NCBI GenBank assembly: GCA_020850375.1
Contig: JADZET010000120.1
Location: forward strand, 1 to 34,591
Direction of reading: 5' to 3'
Source: Phycisphaeraceae bacterium
Lineage (GTDB): Bacteria; Planctomycetota; Phycisphaerae; Phycisphaerales; Phycisphaeraceae
Length of the DNA stretch: 34,591 nt
Positions 25,001-31,647 of the stretch are shown piece after piece. The translations under genes were made by a program, and so were the position numbers. Position 1 is the first letter of the stretch, and each line of letters begins with the position of its first letter. Below the pieces are notes generated by a model that saw only the letters and a list, made by a program, of their open reading frames with translations, ran no database searches and was not told the DNA's origin.

Positions 25001-25137
25001 CCCAGGCGGCCGGCGGCTCCGGCGGCGGCAAGCCCGACATGGCCCAGGCCGGCGCGAAGGATCCGTCCAAACTTCCCGCGGCGCTGGAGGCCGCTCGTGC
25101 CTACGCTCAGCGCATCCTCGCCGCAGCCAAGACCTGA
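22018..25137 (+). CDS. alaS: Alanyl-tRNA synthetase, unusually long
   Basis: AlaRS charges tRNA-Ala and edits mischarged Ser and Gly. The 1039-residue protein has the class II core (FVRKHGHTAVPSSPVVP, LLFTNAGMNQFKDVFLG, FEMLGNWSFGDYF), KHVDTGMGFERI, the editing motif HTSTH at 680-684, CGGTH at 799-803 completing the zinc site, and a Gly-rich C-Ala domain. The usual length is about 875. Extra sequence includes a short APAPGSGQL insert before KLHPLPAKHVDTG and about 84 additional residues between FGRTIDRGIEL and ISGRGAFKLHDTYGFPLDL. That second insert (about 23190-23490) has low GC (51 of 120 bases at 23341-23460 are G or C) and codons such as AGG, AGA and TTA that the flanks avoid. The frame is kept, so the protein is probably functional. 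Confidence 0.96.
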   Translation: MAHSSEIRKQFIDFFVRKHGHTAVPSSPVVPHGDATLLFTNAGMNQFKDVFLGTGGRDYTRAVDTQKCIRAGGKHNDLEDVGRDTYHHTFFEMLGNWSFGDYFKKEAIAWAWELLTKEWGIDKTRLHATVFGGDPAEGLEPDHEAAELWKTVTDIDHSHIHFGNKKDNFWEMGESGPCGPCSEIHIDRTPDKSGGKLVNAGDARVMEIWNLVFIQFNRAPAPGSGQLGKLHPLPAKHVDTGMGFERICSVLQGKSSNYDTDVFTPIFTAIRDVTKAPAYGGVLENRVDIAYRVLADHIRCLTFAITDGAVPSNEGRGYVLRRILRRAVRHGRQTLGMNGPFLFQLVPALVASMGEAFPELKQNPQHVMDVIKEEEESFGRTIDRGIELWWKYAGTALADLFMQEQKDQPDETRLNIGWGGIFPRLDADERRTYEAEERRLLEEEGVPSAIRESSTFRLFSLNDPGNNRKEFRLGDLTPSLLREIVRGTPVISGRGAFKLHDTYGFPLDLTQVMAEERGMTVDVDGFDKLMEEAREISRGTGGEVDIAASLHTLAQQEQFKATTFHGYEGTELEPLTTIRVYELHGAEFKPVDKAPPGKCVAVVLDETVFYAQAGGQVGDIGVIQSRSGSTLRVTDTQKVGEVYFHLGTVEDAPFSASPGTPKPLKLDVDRQRRSAIMANHTSTHLLNRALRDLVNDQTQQKGSLVDEQKLRFDFAHGAALTLEQLEAVEKQVNADIAADLPVYTDVAEQGQALKINGLRAVFGEKYPPKVRIVSIGSPVKDLLSEPASDRWAKLSIEFCGGTHLTKTGDAEGLVIVSEEAVAKGVRRITAQTGPVAHQTQARADMLLSRVAAIRGLPGDKIEAALSELTEAIGKESLPAIARAKLREGVTELQKQLKEQKKQESKASAGAAVDVARQIAETAEGDMIVAELPGGADATALRSAMDVIRKKLPGAALLLAGVSGEGADAKVAIIAAVPADKISQGLKAGDWVKQTAQAAGGSGGGKPDMAQAGAKDPSKLPAALEAARAYAQRILAAAKT
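22675..22689 (+). repeat. CGCCCCCGGAAGT motif copy inside alaS
   Basis: CCCGCCCCCGGAAGT encodes part of the extra APAPGSG residues in AlaRS, which suggests that this copy was added to the gene rather than conserved by protein function. Confidence 0.6.
23190..23490 (+). other. AT-rich in-frame expansion within alaS
   Basis: The stretch encodes about 84 residues beyond the normal AlaRS family length, including RRTYEAEERRLLEEEG, STFRLFSLNDPGNNRKEF and LGDLTPSLLREIV. Its GC content is about 43% where counted, against roughly two thirds around it. It has no cysteine/histidine-asparagine splice ends, so it is not an intein, and no terminal repeats were found by eye. Boundaries are approximate. Confidence 0.7.
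24867..24881 (-). repeat. CGCCCCCGGAAGT motif copy (inverted) inside alaS
   Basis: ACTTCCGGGGGCGGC is the reverse complement of the exact 15-base form seen at 21935-21949. It encodes KLPGAA in the C-Ala domain without changing the expected protein. Confidence 0.6.
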
Positions 25138-25182
25138 TCGCGGCGTCCCATCTCGTCCCATGAATCTTCACGGACTCACGCC

Positions 25183-26070
25183 ATGCGCATCCTCAACTTC
25201 GGCTCGCTGAACATCGACAAGGTCTTCCGCGTTGAGCAGATCGTCCAGCCCGGCCAGACCATCCCGACACGCAGCCTCCAGACCTTCGCCGGCGGCAAGG
25301 GGGCGAATCAGTCCGTCGCCCTGGCCCGCGCGGGCGCGAAGGTGAGTCACGCCGGGGGTGTCGGGCCCGACGGCGTCTGGCTGGTGGAGAAGCTCGCCGG
25401 GGCGGGCGTTGACACGCAATTCGTCCACGTCGGCCAGGACCCCTCCGGCACGGCCATCATCCAGGTCGACGACCACGCCCAGAACGCCATCTTCCTCTTC
25501 GCCGGCTCGAATCGGCAGATCACCCAAGAGCACATCGACCGCACGCTCGCCCAATTCGCGCCGGGCGATGTCCTACTGCTCCAGAACGAGATCAACGACG
25601 TGGGCTACCTCATCGAGCAGGGACACGCCAAGGGCCTGAAGGTCTGCCTGAACACCGCGCCCTTCGACGCCCAGGTGCCCGCTTATCCGCTGCACAAGCT
25701 CGACACGATCATCGCCAACGAGACCGAGGCGATGGGTCTGGTCGGCCCGTGCCCCGAGGCGGAGTTGGCCGACCGACTCGCCGCCAAGTTCCCGAAATCA
25801 CAGGTGATCCTGACGCTCGGCACGCGCGGCGTGATCTATCGCTCGGATTCGCATCGCATCGAGGCGCCGGCCTACCGCGTCAAGGCGGTGGACACCACCG
25901 GGGCGGGGGACACGTTCATCGGTTTCTATCTTGCAGGAAGAGCGGCGGGCAAGACGGTGGCGGAGTCGCTCCAGCAGGGCGCCATGGCGGCGGCCATCTG
26001 CGTCACCCGTCCCGGGGCGATCGACTCGATCCCGACGCTGGCGGAGGTCGAGGCGTTTGGGCACGCATAG
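25183..26070 (+). CDS. Ribokinase / PfkB-family carbohydrate kinase
   Basis: A 295-residue sugar kinase of the PfkB family. It shows NFGSLNIDKVF at the N-terminus, the sugar-binding FAGGKGANQSVALARAGA (GGKGANQ at 37-43), GTAIIQVDDHAQNAIFLF, LNTAPFDAQVP, IIANETEAMGLVG and the anion-hole motif DTTGAGDTFIGFY, with DTTGAGD at 237-243 and the catalytic base D243. This pattern is closest to ribokinase, so ATP-dependent phosphorylation of ribose is likely, though other PfkB sugars cannot be excluded. The ATG at 25183 has a weak CGGA ribosome site. It follows alaS by 45 bases, possibly in one transcript, and no rbs transporter is nearby. A hairpin-forming CACGGAG repeat lies downstream. Confidence 0.9.
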   Translation: MRILNFGSLNIDKVFRVEQIVQPGQTIPTRSLQTFAGGKGANQSVALARAGAKVSHAGGVGPDGVWLVEKLAGAGVDTQFVHVGQDPSGTAIIQVDDHAQNAIFLFAGSNRQITQEHIDRTLAQFAPGDVLLLQNEINDVGYLIEQGHAKGLKVCLNTAPFDAQVPAYPLHKLDTIIANETEAMGLVGPCPEAELADRLAAKFPKSQVILTLGTRGVIYRSDSHRIEAPAYRVKAVDTTGAGDTFIGFYLAGRAAGKTVAESLQQGAMAAAICVTRPGAIDSIPTLAEVEAFGHA

Positions 26071-26106
26071 AGATTGCGGATCGTCAAGGCATAAGACATC
26101 AATACA

Positions 26107-26208
26107 TTCACCACGGAGGACACGGAGATCACGGAGGCGATCCAAAATCTATTTGATTGGATTGGCTCTGTCTCTCTTCTCCGTGTCCTCCGTGTTCTCC
26201 GTGGTGAA
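26107..26208. repeat. CACGGAG inverted repeat (dispersed-element type)
   Basis: The left arm 26107-26137 begins TTCACCACGGAGGACACGG and repeats CACGGAG at roughly nine-base intervals. The right arm 26179-26208 is its inverse (CTCCGTG units ending CCGTGGTGAA). The two arms flank an AT-rich loop of about 40 bases. The element fills the gap between the ribokinase gene and the convergent uppP gene. Similar CACCACGGAGACACGG repeats are scattered in many genomes. It may act as a two-way transcription end or be a non-autonomous mobile repeat. Confidence 0.8.
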
Positions 26209-26222
26209 ATGTCTTCTTGGAT

Positions 26223-27074
26223 TCACTTCACCGCCGGGACCTGCAGCACGCCCATGATGAGCAGGGCGGCGAACAGGCCCGCGAGGATCAGGCGGTACCA
26301 GCCGAAGGGCGCCAGGCCGTGGCGGTTGAGGAAGCTGACGAACCATTTGACGGCCAGGGCCGCGGAGATCGTCGCCGCGACGACTCCGATCACGATCGGC
26401 AGCGGGCCGATCTGCTCGTACATGTCGCGGCCGTCCTTGAGGCCCTTGTAGCCCGTGGCGGCGGTGAGGGTGATCAATCCAAGCAGGAACGTGAACTCCG
26501 CCGCGGCGCGCGGACGCAGGCCCACGAGCAGGGCGGCGACGATGCACATCATCGACCGGCTCGTCCCGGGCCACATCGCCACGCACTGGGCCAGGCCGAT
26601 GAAGGCCGCCGCCCGCCACGACAAACTGTCGATCTCCTTGCCCGCGTCGGGGGAGCGTTTGCCCGTCGGACTGTAGGCTACCCACAACATCAGGACCGCC
26701 CCGGCGAAGAGGGCGATGACCACCGGCCAGGGGCCGTTGAGGTGCTCCTCGATCTTCTTGTCCAGCAGCAGGCCCAGCACGGCCGCGGGCATGAAGGCGA
26801 TGAGCAGATTGATCGCCAGCTTCCGTCCTGCGGCGTCACGACCGAGCAGGCCACGGATCATCTGGCCGACGCGCTGACGGTAGAGCCCCAGCACGGCCAG
26901 GATCGCGCCGGCCTGAATGACGATGTTGAACGAGAACGTCGCCGCCCAGCGATGCGCTTCACTGGACAGGCCCAGCAGCCAGGCGGCGAGAATCAGGTGA
27001 CCCGTCGAGCTGACGGGCAGGTATTCGGTGACGCCTTCGACGATGCCCAGGATCAACGCTTCCCACCAGGTCAT
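26223..27074 (-). CDS. uppP: Undecaprenyl-diphosphatase (UppP/BacA)
   Basis: UppP dephosphorylates undecaprenyl diphosphate so that the lipid carrier can be reused for peptidoglycan and polysaccharide synthesis. The 283-residue membrane protein has the first signature GIVEGVTEYLPVSSTGHL at 10-27, the second PGTSRSMM at 169-176, and about eight hydrophobic helices, which is normal for the family. The ATG at 27074 has AAGGA seven bases upstream. It is read divergently from metH and ends beside the CACGGAG repeat. Together with the L,D-transpeptidase it indicates an active peptidoglycan cycle. The polysaccharide genes at 3-6 kb would also depend on this carrier. Overproduction of the family is known to give bacitracin resistance. 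Confidence 0.96.
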   Translation of the reverse strand: MTWWEALILGIVEGVTEYLPVSSTGHLILAAWLLGLSSEAHRWAATFSFNIVIQAGAILAVLGLYRQRVGQMIRGLLGRDAAGRKLAINLLIAFMPAAVLGLLLDKKIEEHLNGPWPVVIALFAGAVLMLWVAYSPTGKRSPDAGKEIDSLSWRAAAFIGLAQCVAMWPGTSRSMMCIVAALLVGLRPRAAAEFTFLLGLITLTAATGYKGLKDGRDMYEQIGPLPIVIGVVAATISAALAVKWFVSFLNRHGLAPFGWYRLILAGLFAALLIMGVLQVPAVK

Positions 27075-27176
27075 GTGCCATCCTTCAATGCAGGGGTCCA
27101 GAGTGTATCGGCAGGCGGGGGGTGCTTAGACTCTTGAACAGACGGCAGGGGGTAGCCTTGACAGGCCGGGATGTGT

Positions 27177-27206
27177 ATCATCCATTTATCCGGATGGATG
27201 GATGAT
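27177..27206. promoter_or_regulatory. Palindrome upstream of metH
   Basis: ATCATCCAT (27177-27185) and ATGGATGAT (27198-27206) form a 9-base inverted repeat with a further ATCCGGAT palindrome between them. It lies 14 bases after a perfect TTGACA at 27157-27162, and no proper -10 is seen at 16-18 bases. It ends 39 bases before the metH ATG. It could be a repressor operator or an RNA hairpin. Confidence 0.55.
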
Positions 27207-27245
27207 TATGTGGCGGCCGTAAACGCGAAAGAGTGGAACAAACGT

Positions 27246-30200
27246 ATGAGCCGATTTATCAAAGAGTTAGATAAGCGCGTGCTGGTCTTCGACGGGGCCA
27301 TGGGCACGAGCATCCACAAGCTCGACCTGTCCGTGGACAAGGACTACCTCGGCCGGGAGAACTGCACGGAGATCCTGGTCAAGACCCGGCCGGAGCTGAT
27401 CCAGGCGATCCACGAGTCGTTCCTTGAGGCGGGGTCGGACATCGTCGAGACGGACACCTTCGGGGCCAACAAGCTGGTGTTCGCTGAGTTCGACCTGGTG
27501 GATCAGACCTATGCGCTGAACAAGACGGCGGCGGAGGTGGCGCGGGCAGCGTGTGCGAAGTTCACTTCCGGGGGGCGGCCTCGTTTTGTGGCAGGATCGA
27601 TCGGGCCGGGGACGCGCCTGATCACGCTCGGGCAGACGAGCTGGGACGCCATGCTCGACAGCTACCGCGAGCAGGTGCGCGGGCTGATCGACGGCGGCGT
27701 CGACGTGTTGCTCATCGAGACGGCCCAGGACCTGTTGCAGGTCAAGTGCGCCATCTCCGCGTGCCTGGCGGCGCTCGAGGACAAGGGCAAGACGCACCGC
27801 GATATCCCGATCATGGCCCAGGTGACGATCGAGACGACCGGGACGATGCTCCTGGGCACGGAGATCGCCGCTGCGGCGTCGGCGCTGGCGGGGTATCCCA
27901 TCCTGTCGCTGGGGATCAACTGCGCCACCGGGCCGGTCGAGATGGCGGAGCATGTGCGGTGGCTCGGCGCGAACTGGCCGCGCCACATCAGCGTGCAGCC
28001 CAACGCGGGCCTGCCGGCGCTGGTCAATGGGCGGACGGAGTTCCCGCTGGGTCCCGTGCCGTTCGCCGAGAAATTGGCAGGGTTCGCGAAGGAAGCCCGC
28101 CTGAGCATGGTGGGGGGGTGCTGCGGCACGACGCCGGAGCACATCGCCGCGCTGGCGAAGTTGATTGAGACGTCTGCATACCAACCCCGCATTGCCATGC
28201 GGGGCTCAGGCGTGTCGCTCAAGGCCGCGTGCACGTCACTTTATTCAGCGGTCGATTACCGGCAGGACACGTCGATCCTCAACGTCGGCGAGCGGACGAA
28301 CTCGTCGGGCTCGAAGAAATTCCGCCAGCTCCTCGAGGCGGAGCAGTGGGACGAGATGATCAGCCTGGCCCGCGAGCAGCTCCGCGAGGGCTCGCACGTG
28401 ATCGACGTCAACGTCGACTACGCCGGTCGGGACGGGGCCAAGGACATGGCCGAGCTGGTCCACCGGCTCGTCCGGCAGGTCAACGCACCGCTGATGCTCG
28501 ACTCGACGCAGGTGGCCACGCTCGAGGCGGGCCTCAAGCAGGCGGGCGGCAAGTGCATCATCAACTCGGCCAACCTCGAGAACGGCGAAGAAAAGTTCGG
28601 CCGGATGTGCGAACTGGCCAAGCGGTTCAACGCCGCGTTGGTGCTCGGGACGATCGACGAGGACCCGGACGAGGCCATGGCCCGCACGGAAGAGCGAAAG
28701 ATCGCCATCGCCCAGCGGATGTTCAGGCTCGCGACCGAGAAGCACGGCATGGCCGCGGAGGATCTGTTCTTCGATCCGCTGGTGCTGCCGATCTCGACGG
28801 GCATGGAGAAAGACCGTCGCAGCGCCCTCGAGACGATCGCCGGCGTGCGGCGCATCGCTAAGGAGCTGCCACGATGTCAGACCGTCGTGGGGCTGTCGAA
28901 CGTCAGCTTCGGCCTCAAGCCCGCAGCGCGGCAGGTGCTCAACAGCGTCTTTCTGCACGAACTCATCGAGGCGGGACTGACGTCGGCCATTCTGCACGTG
29001 ACCAAGATCCTGCCGCAGGGCAAGATCCCGGCCGAGCAGTGGGATGCGGCCCTGGATCTCATTTACAACCGTCCCCCGCAGGCCCCCGTCACGTTGCGCG
29101 ACGGCAGCTTGACAGAAGATCCGTTGCAGCGATTCATTGATCTTTTCCCCGACGGCGATGCCGAGCAGGAGGCCAAGACGTCCATCGAGACGCTGCCCCT
29201 GGAGGAGCGCCTGCGTCGCCACATCATCGACGGTGAGAAGAAGCACCTTTCCGAGACGCTCGAGGAGGCCCGCCAGAAGTACCCCCCGCTGGCGATTATC
29301 AACGATCACCTGCTCGACGGCATGAAGGTCGTCGGCGAGCTGTTCGGCTCGGGGCGGATGCAACTGCCGTTCGTGCTCCAGTCGGCCGAGGTGATGAAGA
29401 TGGCTGTGGCCCACCTCGAGCCCTTCATGGACAAGGTCGCCGGCCAGACCAAGGGCTCGATCGTCCTGGCCACGGTCAAGGGCGACGTGCACGACATCGG
29501 CAAGAACCTGGTGGACATCATCCTGACCAACAACGGCTACACGGTGCACAACCTGGGCATCAAGCAGCCGATCGCCGACATCATCAAGAAGTGGCGCGAG
29601 ACCGGGGCCGACGCCATCGGGCTGTCGGGCCTGCTGGTCAAGAGCGTCAACGTGATGGAGGAGAACCTCGTTGAGCTCAGCGCCCAGGGCGTGACGGTCC
29701 CCGTGCTGCTCGGCGGGGCGGCGTTGTCGCGGCATTACGCCGAGGGGCACCTGCGATCGACGTACAAGGGCAAGGTGTACTACGGGCAGGACGCCTTTGA
29801 CGGTCTGCGGATCATGGAGCACCTGGCCCAGAAGAAGGCCGGCGTGCTCGACACAGAGATCGAAACGCGGCTGAACAAACGCGCCGCCGCGGAGAAGGCC
29901 ATCGAGGCCTCGGCGGCCAAGCGGGCGGCCAGTGGGGTCGCCGTGGCCGAGCGGGAGGAGCCGCATCACGTGGAGCGTGTGGACGTGCCCACGCCGCCGT
30001 TCTGGGGCGATCGCGTGGTCGAGTCCGTGCCGCTGGACAACATCTATCCGTTCATCAACACCATCGCCCTTTTCCGGGGGCAGTGGCAGTTCAAGAAGGG
30101 CCGGCTGACCGACGCGGAGTACGAGCGCGAGCTTGCCGAGAAGGTTCAGCCGCTCTTCGAGGATTTGAAGAAGCGCTGCCGGGACGAAAACATCCTCCAA

Positions 30201-30779
30201 CCCAAGGTCGTCTACGGCTACTACCCCTGCAACAGCGACGGCGATGACGTGGTGGTCTTCGATCCCGTTGATCAGGGCAAGGAGATTGAGCGATTCACCT
30301 TCCCCCGCCAGGCCACAGGCAAGCGGCAGTGCATCAGCGATTTCTTCCGGCCCGTGGGCGAGGGAAAGCGCGACGTGATCGGCCTCAGCTGCGTCACGAT
30401 GGGCCCGCGCGTCAGCGTCATCACGCACGAGCTGTTCGCCGCGGACAAATACCAGGAATACCTCTACCTTCACGGCATGGGCGTCGAGAGCGCCGAGGGG
30501 CTGGCGGAGCTGTGGCACAAGCGGATGCGGCAGGAGTTGGGCGTGGCCGGCGACGACGCCCCGGACATCCGCCAGCTTTTCACGCAGCATTACCGCGGCA
30601 GCCGGTACAGCTTCGGCTACCCGGCCTGCCCGGAGATGAGCGACCAGGAGAAGCTCTTCAGGTTGCTTCGCCCGCAGCGGATCGGCTGCGAGCTTACGGA
30701 GAACTGGCAGATTGACCCCGAGCAGTCGACCAGCGCCCTGGTCGTGCACCACCCGAGCGCGAAATACTTCAATGTCTGA
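27246..30779 (+). CDS. metH: Cobalamin-dependent methionine synthase
   Basis: MetH moves a methyl group from methyltetrahydrofolate to homocysteine through cobalamin. The 1177-residue protein has all four modules in order: homocysteine domain (VFDGAMGTSIHKL, zinc ligands C226 in GINCATG and C292-C293 in VGGCCGTTPEH), pterin domain (INVGERTNSSGSKKF, VIDVNVDYAGRDG), cobalamin cap and binding domain with DVHDIG at 747-752 (H749 as lower axial ligand), and the reactivation domain (VVYGYYPCNSDGDDV, then RYSFGYPACPEMSDQEKLF). The length matches E. coli MetH. ATG 27246 is chosen because family N-termini begin near RFIKELDKRVLVFDGAMG. Earlier ATGs fall inside the palindrome. No B12 or SAM riboswitch is visible upstream. 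The 3' side is followed by a small stem (30819-30837) without a T tract. Confidence 0.97.
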   Translation: MSRFIKELDKRVLVFDGAMGTSIHKLDLSVDKDYLGRENCTEILVKTRPELIQAIHESFLEAGSDIVETDTFGANKLVFAEFDLVDQTYALNKTAAEVARAACAKFTSGGRPRFVAGSIGPGTRLITLGQTSWDAMLDSYREQVRGLIDGGVDVLLIETAQDLLQVKCAISACLAALEDKGKTHRDIPIMAQVTIETTGTMLLGTEIAAAASALAGYPILSLGINCATGPVEMAEHVRWLGANWPRHISVQPNAGLPALVNGRTEFPLGPVPFAEKLAGFAKEARLSMVGGCCGTTPEHIAALAKLIETSAYQPRIAMRGSGVSLKAACTSLYSAVDYRQDTSILNVGERTNSSGSKKFRQLLEAEQWDEMISLAREQLREGSHVIDVNVDYAGRDGAKDMAELVHRLVRQVNAPLMLDSTQVATLEAGLKQAGGKCIINSANLENGEEKFGRMCELAKRFNAALVLGTIDEDPDEAMARTEERKIAIAQRMFRLATEKHGMAAEDLFFDPLVLPISTGMEKDRRSALETIAGVRRIAKELPRCQTVVGLSNVSFGLKPAARQVLNSVFLHELIEAGLTSAILHVTKILPQGKIPAEQWDAALDLIYNRPPQAPVTLRDGSLTEDPLQRFIDLFPDGDAEQEAKTSIETLPLEERLRRHIIDGEKKHLSETLEEARQKYPPLAIINDHLLDGMKVVGELFGSGRMQLPFVLQSAEVMKMAVAHLEPFMDKVAGQTKGSIVLATVKGDVHDIGKNLVDIILTNNGYTVHNLGIKQPIADIIKKWRETGADAIGLSGLLVKSVNVMEENLVELSAQGVTVPVLLGGAALSRHYAEGHLRSTYKGKVYYGQDAFDGLRIMEHLAQKKAGVLDTEIETRLNKRAAAEKAIEASAAKRAASGVAVAEREEPHHVERVDVPTPPFWGDRVVESVPLDNIYPFINTIALFRGQWQFKKGRLTDAEYERELAEKVQPLFEDLKKRCRDENILQPKVVYGYYPCNSDGDDVVVFDPVDQGKEIERFTFPRQATGKRQCISDFFRPVGEGKRDVIGLSCVTMGPRVSVITHELFAADKYQEYLYLHGMGVESAEGLAELWHKRMRQELGVAGDDAPDIRQLFTQHYRGSRYSFGYPACPEMSDQEKLFRLLRPQRIGCELTENWQIDPEQSTSALVVHHPSAKYFNV
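27564..27579 (-). repeat. CGCCCCCGGAAGT motif copy (inverted, one extra G) inside metH
   Basis: ACTTCCGGGGGGCGGC encodes TSGGRP of MetH. Apart from one added G it matches the copies at 21935 and 24867. Confidence 0.5.
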
Positions 30780-30863
30780 TGATGGACTCTGGGCCTCTCG
30801 GTGAGATAACGTTCTCGTCGGCGCGATCGCAGCGCCGCGGAACCCTCATCGAAAGGAACAACC

Positions 30864-31508
30864 ATGCTCGGACGTCGGCTTCATCGTGGGTCGGTGGCGA
30901 CGATCTTCACGGCCGTGGTCCTGGTGGCGGGCGGGCTGACCGCCGTCGCCCAGTCGTCGGCCATGGATGGCGGCCCGGTCATCTACGATCTCGACCCCAT
31001 GCACGCGTCGATCTATTTCCGCATCGAGCACCTGGGCGTGAGCTACGTCTACGGCCGGTTCAACGACATGGCCGGGCGGATCGAGCTGGCTCCGGATGGC
31101 AAGACGCTCACCGGGCTCAAGATCGTCGTCCAGACCGCAAGCGTCGACACCGGCGTCGAGAAGCGCGACGCGCACCTGCGCACGCCGGACTTCTTCGACG
31201 CCGAGACGTTCCCCCAGATCACCTTTGAGTGCCAGCAGGTCACGCCCGTCGAGGAAATGCCCGACACTTACACGGTGGCCGGCACGATGACGCTCCATGG
31301 CATGTCTAAACCGCTGACCGTCACCCTCAAGAAGGTCGGGCAGGCCATGACGCCTGGCCCCAACGGCAAGGAGCGCGTCGGCTTCGCCACCGAGTTCACC
31401 ATCAAGCGCAGCGAGTTCGGCATGGACAAGATGGTGGGGCCCGTCGGCGACGACGTGGACATGATGATCAGCTTCGAGGGCGTCAAGGCCGAAGCCGCCC
31501 AGCACTGA
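30864..31508 (+). CDS. Secreted YceI-family lipid-binding protein
   Basis: A 214-residue protein with an N-terminal signal peptide (basic start MLGRRLHRGS, hydrophobic IFTAVVLVAGGLTAVA, likely cut before QSS near residue 30). The mature part is a YceI lipocalin-like barrel: YDLDPMHASIYFRIEHLGVSY, ASVDTGVEKRDAHLRTPDFF, ETFPQITFEC, TLHGMSKPLTVTL and FTIKRSEFGMDKM. YceI relatives bind polyisoprenoids such as long-chain quinones or related amphiphiles in the periplasm. The ligand here is unknown. AAAGGAA upstream of the ATG is a good ribosome site. It lies 84 bases after metH and 139 before the aminotransferase gene, probably as its own unit. Confidence 0.92.
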   Translation: MLGRRLHRGSVATIFTAVVLVAGGLTAVAQSSAMDGGPVIYDLDPMHASIYFRIEHLGVSYVYGRFNDMAGRIELAPDGKTLTGLKIVVQTASVDTGVEKRDAHLRTPDFFDAETFPQITFECQQVTPVEEMPDTYTVAGTMTLHGMSKPLTVTLKKVGQAMTPGPNGKERVGFATEFTIKRSEFGMDKMVGPVGDDVDMMISFEGVKAEAAQH

Positions 31509-31609
31509 AGCCATCACGCCGCTCAGCCGACGGCCAGTGCAATAAATTGACCCCTGCCGACAAGGGTTTGACCTTGTAACCCGTGGGCCGAGCGGGCACG
31601 ATGTCCCAC

Positions 31610-31641
31610 GTCAGCCGATCCATCCCCGGCTGACGAAGGAG
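31610..31641 (+). promoter_or_regulatory. Stem-loop directly before the aminotransferase ribosome site
   Basis: GTCAGCCG (31610-31617) and CGGCTGAC (31627-31634) make a perfect 8-pair stem that ends one base before AAGGAG (31636-31641), the ribosome site of the GTG-started gene at 31648. It could gate translation or act as an operator, and no terminator-like T tract follows. Confidence 0.5.
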
Positions 31642-31647
31642 CAACCC

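Noticed and set aside
26107..26208. CRISPR-like array
   Set aside because: The repeated CACGGAG units are only seven to nine bases, without spacers of constant length, and lie in inverted arms. No cas gene is present.
27075..27245. Cobalamin or SAM riboswitch before metH
   Set aside because: The leader is short and I find no B12-box sequence or SAM-type stem arrangement, only the simple palindrome.
28245..30752. Open frame of 835 codons on the minus strand opposite metH
   Set aside because: A shadow of metH: low-complexity Leu/Arg/Val composition, no recognisable domain, and lies fully within a full-length MetH.
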